Of a stretch of DNA of 64,000 nt, positions 34,525-43,260 are shown piece after piece (within the stretch, counting starts at the first letter, position 1; every line of letters begins with the position of its first letter). The DNA is taken from assembly GCF_001650735.1 (NCBI RefSeq), contig NZ_LXVY01000048.1:353361-417360 (forward strand). Reading direction: 5' to 3'. Source of the stretch: Sphingomonas sp. TDK1. Its GTDB lineage: Bacteria > Pseudomonadota > Alphaproteobacteria > Sphingomonadales > Sphingomonadaceae. The notes under the pieces were generated by a model that was not told the DNA's origin, did no database searches, and saw only the letters and a program-made list of their open reading frames with translations. A program made the translations under genes and the position numbers.

Positions 34525-35471
34525 AGGCTTTTCACTATACCCGCGCGAGCAGCCCAGCCGACGCCGCCGCGCTCGCCGCCAACACCCCTGGCGCCAAGTT
34601 CATCGCCGGCGGCACCAACCTGCTCGACCTGATGAAGCTCGAGATCGAGACGCCGGCGCACCTGATCGACGTGAACAAGCTCGCGCTCGATCGAATCGAG
34701 GAAACGTCGGACGGCGGGCTTCGCATCGGCGCGCTGGTCCGCAACACCGATCTCGCCGCCGACAAGCGGGTACGCCGCGACTATGCGGTACTGACCCGCG
34801 CGATCGTCGCGGGCGCCTCGGGCCAGCTGCGCAACAAGGCGACCACCGCCGGCAACCTGCTCCAGCGCACCCGCTGCCCCTATTTCTACGACCCCAACCA
34901 GCCTTGCAACAAGCGCAAGCCCGGCAGCGGCTGCGCGGCGATCGGCGGATTCAGCCGCCAGCTCGCGGTGATCGGCACCAGCAAGGCGTGCATCGCCACC
35001 TATCCGGGCGACATGGCCATCGCGATGCGCCTGCTCGATGCAACCGTCGAGACGGTGAAGCCGGACGGTGCCACGCGCAAGATCGCCATCGCCGACTTCC
35101 ACCGCCTGCCGGGCGACACGCCGCACATCGACAACACGCTGCAAACCGGCGAGCTGATCACCGCGGTTACCCTGCCCAAGCCGCTGGGCGGCAAGCATTT
35201 CTACCACAAGGTGCGCGACCGGGCGTCTTATGCCTTCGCGCTCGTCTCGGTGGCGGCGGTGGTGCAGAAGGACGGCACCGGCCGCGTCGCGTTCGGCGGC
35301 CTGGCGCACAAGCCGTGGCGGGTCGAAGCCGCCGAGGCCGCGCTCCCCAAGGGTGCCGCCGCGACTGCCAAGATCGCCTTTGCCGGCGCCACGCCGACGC
35401 ACGACAACGCATTCAAGCTCCAGTTGGCCGAGCGCACACTCGCCGCGGTGCTGAGCGAAGCAAGGGGCTGA
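34521..35471 (+). CDS. paoB: Aldehyde oxidoreductase FAD subunit
   Basis: A 316-aa FAD-binding subunit of the molybdenum hydroxylase family. FAD segments are KFIAGGTNLLDLMK and TTAGNLLQRTRCPYF. The stretch from CPYFYDPNQPCNKRKPGSGC through SKACIATYPGDMA contains the additional Cys residues that hold a 4Fe-4S cluster in PaoB-type enzymes but not in xanthine dehydrogenases, so this points to the aldehyde oxidoreductase branch. It overlaps paoA by 4 bp and is 3 bp from paoC. It lacks its own signal and would be exported with the Tat-tagged small subunit. Confidence 0.87.
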   Translation: MKAFHYTRASSPADAAALAANTPGAKFIAGGTNLLDLMKLEIETPAHLIDVNKLALDRIEETSDGGLRIGALVRNTDLAADKRVRRDYAVLTRAIVAGASGQLRNKATTAGNLLQRTRCPYFYDPNQPCNKRKPGSGCAAIGGFSRQLAVIGTSKACIATYPGDMAIAMRLLDATVETVKPDGATRKIAIADFHRLPGDTPHIDNTLQTGELITAVTLPKPLGGKHFYHKVRDRASYAFALVSVAAVVQKDGTGRVAFGGLAHKPWRVEAAEAALPKGAAATAKIAFAGATPTHDNAFKLQLAERTLAAVLSEARG

Positions 35472-35474
35472 GCC

Positions 35475-37682
35475 ATGAAGTTCGATACCCCCGCCACGAC
35501 CAACCCGATCGACCGCCTCAAGGTGGTCGGCAAGGCCACCGACCGGATCGACGGTCCGCTCAAAACCACCGGCCGCGCACCCTATGCCTATGAGCGGCAC
35601 GATGTCGCACCCGGCGCGGCCTATGGCTATGTGCTGGGCTCGGCGATCGCCAAGGGACGGATCACCGGCATGGACCTCAGCGCTGCCAAGGTCGCGCCGG
35701 GCGTGCTCGCGATCGTCACCGCCGAAAATGCCGGCAAGCTGACCAAGGGCAATTTCAATACCGCCAACCTGCTCGGCGGGCCCGAGATCGAACATTACCA
35801 CCAGGCGATCGCGCTGGTGGTGGCCGAGACCTTCGAGCAGGCCCGCGCCGCCTCGTCGCTGATCCGCGTCGACTATGCGCGCGGCAAGGGCCGGTTCGAT
35901 CTCGAAGCCGAGATGGGCAATGCGACGCTGCCCAAGGAAGGCTTTGGCGGTCCCGCGGAAAGCAAGGTCGGCAATTTCGACGGCGCCTTCAAAAGCGCGC
36001 CCGTCCAGCTCGACGCGCGCTACACCACGCCCGATCATTCGCACGCGATGATGGAGCCGCATGCCTCCACCGCCAAATGGGACGGTGACCAGTTGCTGCT
36101 CTGGACCTCGAACCAGATGATCAACTGGGGCAAGGGCGATGTGGCGCGGACGCTCGGCCTGCCCAAGGAGAAGGTGCGGCTGATGTCGCCCTATGTCGGT
36201 GGCGGGTTCGGCGGCAAGCTGTTCGTCCGCACCGATGCGATCCTTGCGGCGCTCGGCGCCAAGGCGGCGGGGCGGCCGGTGAAGGTGTCGCTCCAGCGCC
36301 CGCTGATCGCCAACAACACCACCCATCGCCCCGCGACGATCCAGCGCATCCGCATCGGCACCACCAAGGACGGCAAGATCACCGCGATCGGCCATGAGAG
36401 CTGGTCGGGCGACCTCCCCGGCGGCGGGCCCGAGACGGCGGTGAGCCAGACCCGCCTGCTCTATGCCGGCGAGAACCGGCTGACCGCGATGCGGCTGGCG
36501 GTGCTCGACCTGCCCGAGGGCAATGCGATGCGCGCGCCGGGCGAGGCCCCGGGCCTGATGGCGCTCGAAATCGCGATGGACGAGATGGCGGAGAAGCTGG
36601 GGATGGACCCGGTGGAATTCCGCGCGATCAACGACACCCAGGTCGATCCCGAAGCCGCCAACCGCCCCTTCTCGCAGCGCCAGCTGATCCAGTGCATGCG
36701 GATCGGCGCGGACAAGTTCGGCTGGGCCAAACGTGCCAAGGCGCCGGGTGCCATCCGGGAGGGCCGCTGGCTGATCGGCATGGGTATGGCCGCGGCATTC
36801 CGCAACAACCTCAACGGCAAGTCCGGCGCGCGGGTGCGGCTCGACGGCAAGGGCGTGGTCACGGTCGAGACCGACATGACCGACATCGGCACCGGCACCT
36901 ACACCATCATCGCCCAGACCGCGGCGGAGATGATGGGCGTACCGCTGGAGACGGTGGTGGTGCGGCTGGGCGATTCCAGCTTCCCGGCCTCGGCGGGCTC
37001 GGGCGGGCAATGGGGCGCCAACAGCTCAACCGCTGGCGTCTATGCCGCCTGCGCGATGCTGCGCGACAAGGTGACCGCGGCGCTCGGCTTCAACTCGGCT
37101 GACGTGGTGTTCGAAGACGGCAAGGTCCGCGCAGGCAATCGCAGCGTCGCGCTGGCCGATGCGGCCAAGGGCGGCGAGCTCGTCGCCGAGGACTATATGG
37201 ACTATGGCGACCTCGCCAAGAAGTACCAGCAATCGACCTTCGGCGCGCATTTCGTCGAAGTCGCGGTGGATGCCGCGACCGCCGAGGTACGGGTGCGCCG
37301 GATGCTCGCGGTGTGTGCGGCGGGGCGGATCCTCAACCCCAAGTCGGCGCGCAGCCAGGTGATCGGCGCGATGACGATGGGCGTCGGCTCGGCGCTGATG
37401 GAAGAACTCGCGGTCGACAAGCGCTTCGGCTTCTTCGTCAACCACGACCTCGCCGGCTACGAGGTGCCGGTCCATGCCGACATCCCGCACCAGGAAGTGA
37501 TCTTCCTCGACGAGACCGATCCCACCACCTCGCCGATGAAAGCGAAGGGCGTGGGCGAGCTCGGCCTGTGCGGCGTCGGCGCGGCGGTGGCGAACGCCAT
37601 CCACAATGCCTGCGGCGTGCGGGTGCGAGACTATCCGGTGACGCTGGACAAGCTGCTGCCGGGGATGCCGGCGTTCGTGTGA
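35475..37682 (+). CDS. paoC: Aldehyde oxidoreductase molybdenum-binding subunit
   Basis: A 735-aa catalytic subunit that would oxidise aldehydes to acids using a molybdenum cytosine dinucleotide cofactor. Family segments are GRAPYAYERH at the N-terminus, MMEPHASTAKWDG, GGGFGGKLFVRTDA for cofactor binding, MRAPGEAPGLMALEIAMDE, and the catalytic Glu in GVGELGLCGVGAAVANAI near the C-terminus. The whole set detoxifies aromatic or other aldehydes in the periplasm in E. coli; the physiological substrate here is open. The dedicated cofactor-insertion chaperone (paoD/XdhC type) is not next to it. Confidence 0.88.
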   Translation: MKFDTPATTNPIDRLKVVGKATDRIDGPLKTTGRAPYAYERHDVAPGAAYGYVLGSAIAKGRITGMDLSAAKVAPGVLAIVTAENAGKLTKGNFNTANLLGGPEIEHYHQAIALVVAETFEQARAASSLIRVDYARGKGRFDLEAEMGNATLPKEGFGGPAESKVGNFDGAFKSAPVQLDARYTTPDHSHAMMEPHASTAKWDGDQLLLWTSNQMINWGKGDVARTLGLPKEKVRLMSPYVGGGFGGKLFVRTDAILAALGAKAAGRPVKVSLQRPLIANNTTHRPATIQRIRIGTTKDGKITAIGHESWSGDLPGGGPETAVSQTRLLYAGENRLTAMRLAVLDLPEGNAMRAPGEAPGLMALEIAMDEMAEKLGMDPVEFRAINDTQVDPEAANRPFSQRQLIQCMRIGADKFGWAKRAKAPGAIREGRWLIGMGMAAAFRNNLNGKSGARVRLDGKGVVTVETDMTDIGTGTYTIIAQTAAEMMGVPLETVVVRLGDSSFPASAGSGGQWGANSSTAGVYAACAMLRDKVTAALGFNSADVVFEDGKVRAGNRSVALADAAKGGELVAEDYMDYGDLAKKYQQSTFGAHFVEVAVDAATAEVRVRRMLAVCAAGRILNPKSARSQVIGAMTMGVGSALMEELAVDKRFGFFVNHDLAGYEVPVHADIPHQEVIFLDETDPTTSPMKAKGVGELGLCGVGAAVANAIHNACGVRVRDYPVTLDKLLPGMPAFV

Positions 37683-37686
37683 TCTA

Positions 37687-37711
37687 GATCCTCCCCGTGC
37701 CGGGGAGGATC
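37687..37711. terminator. Hairpin after paoC
   Basis: GATCCTCCCC (37687-37696) pairs with GGGGAGGATC (37702-37711), 4 bp past the paoC stop, without a T-run. It is another member of the CTCCCC/GGGGAG hairpin group seen between genes here. Confidence 0.55.
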
Positions 37712-37777
37712 TTGGGGTAGCGCTCCCCTCCCTCCCTCGCTACAGCGCCCGCGACGGGGGTCAGGCTGAGGGAGTGC

Positions 37778-39118
37778 ATGGACCACCACCGGACCACCCG
37801 CCGCGTCCGCGCGATCGTGCGCCGGCATGGCCCCACCGCGCAGATCTGGCGGCGCCGCGTCGCCTTTCTGGGCGGTGCGATCGTCGTTGGCGTCGTCGCC
37901 TTCGGTTTCGCGGAAGCCGCTGACTGGGCCGCGCGGCGATTTACCAGCCTTGAAAAGACCTGGTGGTGGCTCCCCCTCCTCCTCACCCCCGCTGGCTTCG
38001 CGCTGTTTGCCTGGGCCACCCGCCGCTTTGCCCCCGACGCCACCGGCTCGGGCATTCCGCAGGTGATGGCAGCGACGCGCGACCCCGACGACGCGATGAC
38101 CAGCCTGACCTCCGCCAAGACGGTAGTACTGAAGCTGGTGCTCACCATCGGCGCGGTGCTGGTCGGCGCCTCGACCGGCCGCGAGGGGCCGACGGTGCAG
38201 GTCGCCGCCGCGATCATGGGCTATGCGCACCGGCTCGCGCGGGTGCCGATCCGCGCCTCGGTGTTCATCGCCGGCGGCGCGGCGGGGGTCGCGGCAGCGT
38301 TCAACACGCCACTCGCGGGCGTCGCTTTCGCGATCGAGGAACTCGCCGCCGCCTATGAGCAGCGCATGGCGGTGCTGGTGATGGCCGCGGTGCTGATCGC
38401 GGGCATGACCAGCCTCGGCATCGCCGGCGACTATGTCTATTTCGGCGCGATGCGCGACACGCTGCCGCTGCGCCAGGCGATCCTCGCCGCGCCCGTCGCG
38501 GGCGTGGTCGGCGGCCTCGCCGGCGGGCTGTTCGCGCGACTGATGCTCGCGGCGGGCGGATCGGACTGGCGGCCGCTGACCGCGGTGCGGCGCCACAAGC
38601 TCCTCTTCGCCGCGGCCTGCGGGCTGGTCGTGGCGGTGCTGGGCGTGACCACCGGGCTAACCTGGGGCACCGGCTATGACGCCGCGCGCAGCGCCATCAC
38701 CAACGGCGCGATCCCCTGGTGGTACGCCCCGGCCAAGTTCGCGACGACGCTCGCCACCGCCATCGCCGGCATCCCCGGCGGCATCTTCGCGCCCTCGCTT
38801 TCGGTGGGCGCGGGCGTCGGCGATCTCGTGCGGCCGATGTTCCTCACCGCGCCGGGCGGGACGATCGTGCTGCTGGGCATGGTCGCCTATTTCACCGGCG
38901 TCGTCCGCGCGCCGCTGACCGCGGTAATCATCATCGCCGAAACCACCGCCAGCCGCGGGCTGATGCTGCCGCTGCTCGCCGCCGCGCTGATCGCCGACTT
39001 CACCGCGCAGATCGTCTCGAAGGAACGGCTGTACCACGGCCTGTCGCTGCGCTTCGGCACCACGCAGGTGCAGCATGAATCCGACCAATCGGGGAACGGA
39101 TCGGTCCCGCGCGCGTAA
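37778..39118 (+). CDS. ClC-type chloride channel or antiporter
   Basis: A 446-aa inner-membrane protein with 10 or more hydrophobic segments. The ion-pathway motifs of the ClC family are present: GSGIPQVM (selectivity Ser), GREGPTVQ (gating Glu) and GGIFAPSLSVGA. A basic N-terminus (HHRTTRRVRAIVRRHG) precedes the first membrane segment. The gating Glu at GREGP fits both a proton-coupled exchanger and a channel. No regulatory CBS domains are attached. It is a single gene with GAGGGAG before the ATG; the next operon starts 47 bp on. Confidence 0.88.
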   Translation: MDHHRTTRRVRAIVRRHGPTAQIWRRRVAFLGGAIVVGVVAFGFAEAADWAARRFTSLEKTWWWLPLLLTPAGFALFAWATRRFAPDATGSGIPQVMAATRDPDDAMTSLTSAKTVVLKLVLTIGAVLVGASTGREGPTVQVAAAIMGYAHRLARVPIRASVFIAGGAAGVAAAFNTPLAGVAFAIEELAAAYEQRMAVLVMAAVLIAGMTSLGIAGDYVYFGAMRDTLPLRQAILAAPVAGVVGGLAGGLFARLMLAAGGSDWRPLTAVRRHKLLFAAACGLVVAVLGVTTGLTWGTGYDAARSAITNGAIPWWYAPAKFATTLATAIAGIPGGIFAPSLSVGAGVGDLVRPMFLTAPGGTIVLLGMVAYFTGVVRAPLTAVIIIAETTASRGLMLPLLAAALIADFTAQIVSKERLYHGLSLRFGTTQVQHESDQSGNGSVPRA

Positions 39119-39165
39119 CGATCCTGTGGAGGCGCCCATCTGCTGGTGCCCCGATGAGGAGTTGC

Positions 39166-39924
39166 ATGCCCGACCGGGACCCCGTTCTGCTGATGCCGCC
39201 CCCGGCGGATCTGCTCGATACTGCCAGCCTGTTCCTCGATTTCGACGGGACACTGGTTGAACTCGCCGACCGCCCGGACGGCGTGGTGGTCGCGCCCGTG
39301 CTGGTCGACCTGATCCGTGCGCTGGAAGAAAAGCTCGACGGCCGGCTGGCACTGGTCAGCGGCCGCCCGGCCGGGGATCTGGCGGACCTGTTCGGCGAGC
39401 GTGCGCCCTCCGTCGTGGGCAGCCACGGCATGGAATTCCGCTGGTCCGATGGTCGCCGCGAACAGGCCGAGCGCCCCGCCGGGCTAGTTGCGGCGCTGGA
39501 CGCGATGCGCGCCTTCACCGAGAGCAACGACGGCGCGATCCTCGAAGACAAGCCGCTGGGCGCCGCCGTCCATTACCGGCTGAACCCGGCGCTCGAAGCC
39601 GACGCCATGGCGCTGGGCGAACAACTCGCCGCCGAGCACGGCCTCTATCTCCAGCACGGCAAGATGATGGTCGAGGTCCGCACCGCGGGCGGCGACAAGG
39701 GCAGCGCAATCCGCACGCTGATGGCCGACCCGCGCTTCGCCGCCGGCCGCCCCGTCTTCCTGGGCGACGACGTGACCGACGAGCCCGGCTTCTCCGCGGT
39801 CGCGCTGCTCGGCGGCGCGGGCGTGCTGGTCGGCGATCCCCGCCCCACCGATGCCCGCTACCGCATCGACGACGTGTCCGGCGTGCTTGCCTGGCTCACC
39901 ACTGCCGCCGGAGTCCATGCATGA
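39166..39924 (+). CDS. otsB: Trehalose-6-phosphate phosphatase
   Basis: A 252-aa HAD-family phosphatase that removes phosphate from trehalose 6-phosphate in the cytoplasm. HAD motif 1 is FLDFDGTLVEL at the N-terminus, motif 2 is LVSGRPAGDLADLF, and motif 4 is FLGDDVTDEPGF. Other family segments are VGSHGMEFRW and VEVRTAGGDKGSAI. An upstream ATG at 39154 is in frame, but AGGAG at 39157-39161 places the start at ATG 39166. The stop overlaps the next start (ATGA), so otsB, the GH15 gene and otsA are translationally coupled. Confidence 0.88.
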   Translation: MPDRDPVLLMPPPADLLDTASLFLDFDGTLVELADRPDGVVVAPVLVDLIRALEEKLDGRLALVSGRPAGDLADLFGERAPSVVGSHGMEFRWSDGRREQAERPAGLVAALDAMRAFTESNDGAILEDKPLGAAVHYRLNPALEADAMALGEQLAAEHGLYLQHGKMMVEVRTAGGDKGSAIRTLMADPRFAAGRPVFLGDDVTDEPGFSAVALLGGAGVLVGDPRPTDARYRIDDVSGVLAWLTTAAGVHA

Positions 39925-41714
39925 CCAATCTCGATCTCTGGCCGATCGGCAATTGCCAGGTCAGCGCGCTGATCGATCGCAGCGGACGCTTCGTCTGGGG
40001 CTGCGTGCCCCGCGTCGACGGCGACCCGCTCTTCTCGGCGCTGGTCGGCGGCGAGGAACCGGATGCCGGCTATTGGGACATCGCCCTCGAAGGCGTCGTC
40101 TCGGTCGAGCAGCATTATCTGCGCAACACCCCGATCCTGGTCAGCCGCCACACCGATGCGGCCGGCAACGCGATCGAAGTCACCGATTTCTGCCCGCGCT
40201 TCTCGCGCCTCGGCCGCGTGTATCGCCCGGTCTCCTTCGCCCGCATCGTCAAGCCGGTGGCGGGCAGCCCGCGCATCCGCGTGAAGCTGCGCCCCACCTG
40301 CGGCTGGGGCAAGGGCTGCAAAACCCGCATCGGCGGCTCCAACCATCTCCGCTATCTTGTCGAGCCGATGACGCTGCGCCTCACCACCACCGCGCCGGTC
40401 GGGATGGTGGAAGAAGAGCGCGTGTTTCGCGTCGAGAAGCCGCTGCACTTCTTCCTAGGACCGGACGAGAGCTTCAGCGGCGACGTTGCCGAGACGGTCG
40501 ACGACATGCTGCTCAACAGCATCGCCGAGTGGCAGCATTGGGTGCGCGGGCTCAACATCCCGCTAGAATGGCAGGAGGTGGTGATCCGCTCAGCCATTAC
40601 CCTCAAGCTGTGCCAGCACGAGGAGACCGGCGCGATCGTCGCCGCGCTCACCACGTCGATCCCCGAACATGCCGGCTCGCAGCGCAACTGGGACTATCGC
40701 TACTGCTGGATCCGCGACGCCTATTACACGGTGCAGGCGCTCAACCGGCTGGGCGCGCTCGACGTGCTGGAGACCTATCTCGGCTATCTGCGCAACATCG
40801 TCGACGATGCCCGCGCCGAGCCGCGCGGCGGCCATATCCAGCCGCTGTACGGCGTGCTGGGCGAGCCGACGCTGATGGAGCGCGAGGCGCCCGACCTTGC
40901 CGGCTATCGCGGCATGGGCCCGGTGCGCGTGGGCAACCAAGCCTATGAGCAGGTCCAGCACGACGCCTATGGCCAGATCGTCCTGTCCAACGTCCAGGCC
41001 TTCTTCGACCAGCGGCTCTATCGCATCGCCAGCGTCGAGGACTTCGAGTCGCTGGAGCGCGTCGGCGAACGCGCCTGGCAATATCACGACTCCCCCGATG
41101 CCGGGCTGTGGGAGCTGCGGACGCGCCAAAGCGTCCACACCTATTCGGTGGCGATGTGCTGGGCGGCGTGCGACCGGCTCGCCAATGCCGCGCATGTTCT
41201 GGGCCTCGAGGAGCGCCGCGACTTCTGGCAGAATCGCGCCGACACGATCCGCACGACGATCTTCGACAAGGCCTGGCGCGAGGAGACCGACCGCTTCTCC
41301 GCCACCTTCTCGGGCGACGATCTCGACGCCAGCCTGCTCCAGCTGCTGGAGATGCGATTCCTGGCGCCCGACGATCCCCGCTTCGTCTCGACGCTGAAGG
41401 CGGTGGAAGCGGGCCTGCGCCGCGGCTCGACCATGCTGCGCTACGATACCGAGGATGATTTCGGCCTGCCCGAAACCGCCTTCAACTTCTGTACGTTCTG
41501 GTTGATCGAAGCGCTGCACATCACCGGCCGCACCGACGAAGCGCGCGCCCTGTTCGACGAGATGCTCACCCGGCGCACCGCCGCCGGCCTGCTCTCCGAG
41601 GACATCGACCCCGTGACCGGGGAATTGTGGGGCAATTATCCCCAGACCTACTCGCTGGTCGGCATGATCAATTGTGCCGTCCTGCTGAGCAAACCCTGGA
41701 GTTCGATCCGTTGA
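39921..41714 (+). CDS. GH15-family glycosidase (glucoamylase/trehalase-like)
   Basis: A 597-aa cytoplasmic enzyme of the GH15 (alpha,alpha-barrel) family. Signatures are the N-terminal PIGNCQVSALIDRSGRFVWG, the substrate-binding RNWDYRYCWIRDAYY (Asp/Arg), GGHIQPLYGVLGEP, and YDTEDDFGLPETAFNFCTFW plus LFDEMLTRR with the catalytic acids. Bacterial GH15 enzymes without signal peptides include trehalases and glucan hydrolases. Sitting between otsB and otsA, overlapping both, it is most likely a trehalase that balances the pool, or a hydrolase acting on a related glucan. It has no signal peptide. Confidence 0.8.
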   Translation: MTNLDLWPIGNCQVSALIDRSGRFVWGCVPRVDGDPLFSALVGGEEPDAGYWDIALEGVVSVEQHYLRNTPILVSRHTDAAGNAIEVTDFCPRFSRLGRVYRPVSFARIVKPVAGSPRIRVKLRPTCGWGKGCKTRIGGSNHLRYLVEPMTLRLTTTAPVGMVEEERVFRVEKPLHFFLGPDESFSGDVAETVDDMLLNSIAEWQHWVRGLNIPLEWQEVVIRSAITLKLCQHEETGAIVAALTTSIPEHAGSQRNWDYRYCWIRDAYYTVQALNRLGALDVLETYLGYLRNIVDDARAEPRGGHIQPLYGVLGEPTLMEREAPDLAGYRGMGPVRVGNQAYEQVQHDAYGQIVLSNVQAFFDQRLYRIASVEDFESLERVGERAWQYHDSPDAGLWELRTRQSVHTYSVAMCWAACDRLANAAHVLGLEERRDFWQNRADTIRTTIFDKAWREETDRFSATFSGDDLDASLLQLLEMRFLAPDDPRFVSTLKAVEAGLRRGSTMLRYDTEDDFGLPETAFNFCTFWLIEALHITGRTDEARALFDEMLTRRTAAGLLSEDIDPVTGELWGNYPQTYSLVGMINCAVLLSKPWSSIR

Positions 41715-43120
41715 GCCGCCTTATCGTCATCTCGAACCGCGTCACCGCGCCCAACGGCTCCAACTCCGGCGCCCAAGGGGGTCTGGCCGTGGCGCTCGCC
41801 GCGGCGCTGCGCGAAAATGGCGGCATCTGGTTCGGCTGGTCCGGCGAGCAGACCGACCAGTTCACCGGCCAGATCAGCATGCAGCGCAATGAGGGGGTGA
41901 CCACCGCCACGGTCGACCTCGAAGAGCAGGACATCGACGAATATTATAACGGCTATGCGAACCGCACGCTGTGGCCGCTCTTTCACTACCGCATCGACCT
42001 CGCCGAATATGAGCGCGGCTTCGCGGGCGGCTATCAGCGCGTCAACGAGCGCTTCGCCGAGACCGTGCGGCCCTTGATCGAGCCGGACGACGTCGTCTGG
42101 GTGCAGGACTATCACATGTTCCCGCTCGGCCAGGAATTGCGCCGTCGCGGTTGCAAGAACCGGATCGGCTTCTTCCTCCACATCCCCTGGCCGCCGCGCC
42201 GCCTGCTCTCCAGCCTGCCCAAGGCGCACGAGCTGATCGAGACGCTGTTCGCCTATGACGTGATCGGCTTCCACACCCAGGAATGGATGGAGAGCTTCAT
42301 CGACTTCGCCCGCGCCGAGATGGAAGCGGTGGTCCAGCCCGACGGCGTGCTGCGCATCGGCTTGAAAAGCGTGAAGCTGGTCGCCTGCCCGATCGGGATC
42401 GACGCCAAGGAGTTCGCGGCGCTGGCCGAAAGCGACTCCGCGCGCGAGACGTTCGAGCAGATGCGCACCAGCTCGGTCGGCCGCTCGCTGATCGTCGGCG
42501 TCGACCGGCTCGATTACTCCAAGGGGCTGGAGGAGCGGTTCCTCGGATACGAGCGCTTCCTCACCACCTACCCTGAGCAGCGCAAGGAAGTGTATCTGCT
42601 CCAGATCGCGCCGCCCTCGCGGGCGACGGTGGAGACCTATCAGCGCATCCGCAACACGCTGGAAGGCCTGTCGGGCAAGATCAACGGCGCGCATGCCGAT
42701 CTCGACTGGGTGCCGCTGCGCTACGTCAACCAGGGCTATCCGCGCGACGTGCTCGCGGGCGTGTACCGCGCCGCGAAAATCGGCCTGGTCACGCCCTTGC
42801 GCGACGGGATGAACCTGGTGGCCAAGGAATATGTCGCGGCGCAGGACCCCAAGGATCCGGGCGTGCTGATCCTGTCCAAATTCGCCGGCGCGGCGATCCA
42901 GATGGAGCAGGCGCTGCTGGTCAATCCCTATAGCGCCGAGGAAGTATCCGACGCGATCTGCCAGGCGCTCAACATGTCGCTGGAAGAGCGGATTGAGCGC
43001 TGGCAGGCGCTGAAGGCCGGCGTCGACGAGCAGGACGTGATGTGGTGGCTCAAGAAGTTCACCGACGAGCTCAGAAGCGTGCCGATGGAGACGGAGACGC
43101 GGCTTCCGGTCGAGGCGTAA
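41711..43120 (+). CDS. otsA: Trehalose-6-phosphate synthase (GT20)
   Basis: A 469-aa enzyme joining glucose from UDP-glucose to glucose 6-phosphate. Key segments are LIVISNRVTAP at the N-terminus, AQGGLAVALAAAL, VWVQDYHMFPLGQELR, GFFLHIPWPP, GVDRLDYSKGLEERF, LLQIAPPSR, LVTPLRDGMNLVAKEYVAAQ and LILSKFAGAA. The length is that of the bacterial single-domain enzyme. The start is TTG 41711, overlapping the stop of the GH15 gene (TTGA) with GGAG upstream. The ORF remains open upstream only as a shadow of GH15. The three-gene unit serves osmotic or desiccation tolerance. Confidence 0.9.
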   Translation: MSRLIVISNRVTAPNGSNSGAQGGLAVALAAALRENGGIWFGWSGEQTDQFTGQISMQRNEGVTTATVDLEEQDIDEYYNGYANRTLWPLFHYRIDLAEYERGFAGGYQRVNERFAETVRPLIEPDDVVWVQDYHMFPLGQELRRRGCKNRIGFFLHIPWPPRRLLSSLPKAHELIETLFAYDVIGFHTQEWMESFIDFARAEMEAVVQPDGVLRIGLKSVKLVACPIGIDAKEFAALAESDSARETFEQMRTSSVGRSLIVGVDRLDYSKGLEERFLGYERFLTTYPEQRKEVYLLQIAPPSRATVETYQRIRNTLEGLSGKINGAHADLDWVPLRYVNQGYPRDVLAGVYRAAKIGLVTPLRDGMNLVAKEYVAAQDPKDPGVLILSKFAGAAIQMEQALLVNPYSAEEVSDAICQALNMSLEERIERWQALKAGVDEQDVMWWLKKFTDELRSVPMETETRLPVEA

Positions 43121-43161
43121 TGCCGAGGCGCGGCGCCAGGAACCGATCGGACCCCAAGCTT

Positions 43162-43257
43162 CGTCATCCCGGCGAAAGCCGGGATCCATTGGGGTCTCCG
43201 TCAAGGCTCCTGCTGCGGCCGAGCGGCGACTGGATCCCGGCTTTCGCCGGGATGACG
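43162..43257. repeat. Inverted pair of 27-bp palindromic intergenic repeats
   Basis: Unit 1 (43162-43188) begins CGTCATCCCGGCGAAAGCC and ends GGATCCA. Unit 2 (43231-43257) is its exact reverse complement. Each unit also folds alone (ATCCCGGC, GAAA or TTTC loop, GCCGGGAT). The pair sits between two convergent genes, otsA and the MscS gene. This type of short palindromic element is widespread between genes of alphaproteobacteria. Together the arms could form a long cruciform or a two-way terminator. No transposase is near. Confidence 0.85.
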
Positions 43258-43260
43258 ACT

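Noticed and set aside
34470..37010. An 846-aa open frame on the - strand
   Set aside because: Antisense shadow of paoB and paoC, which have clear cofactor motifs.
37714..37727. GGGTAGCGCT core resembling the XylR operator, between paoC and the ClC gene
   Set aside because: Only 10 of 14 positions match, symmetry is lost on the right arm, and neither neighbour belongs to xylose use.
37778..39118. Fluoride riboswitch or fluoride-specific ClC
   Set aside because: No fluoride-riboswitch core is visible in the 95-bp leader and the GREGP gating Glu is of the chloride type.
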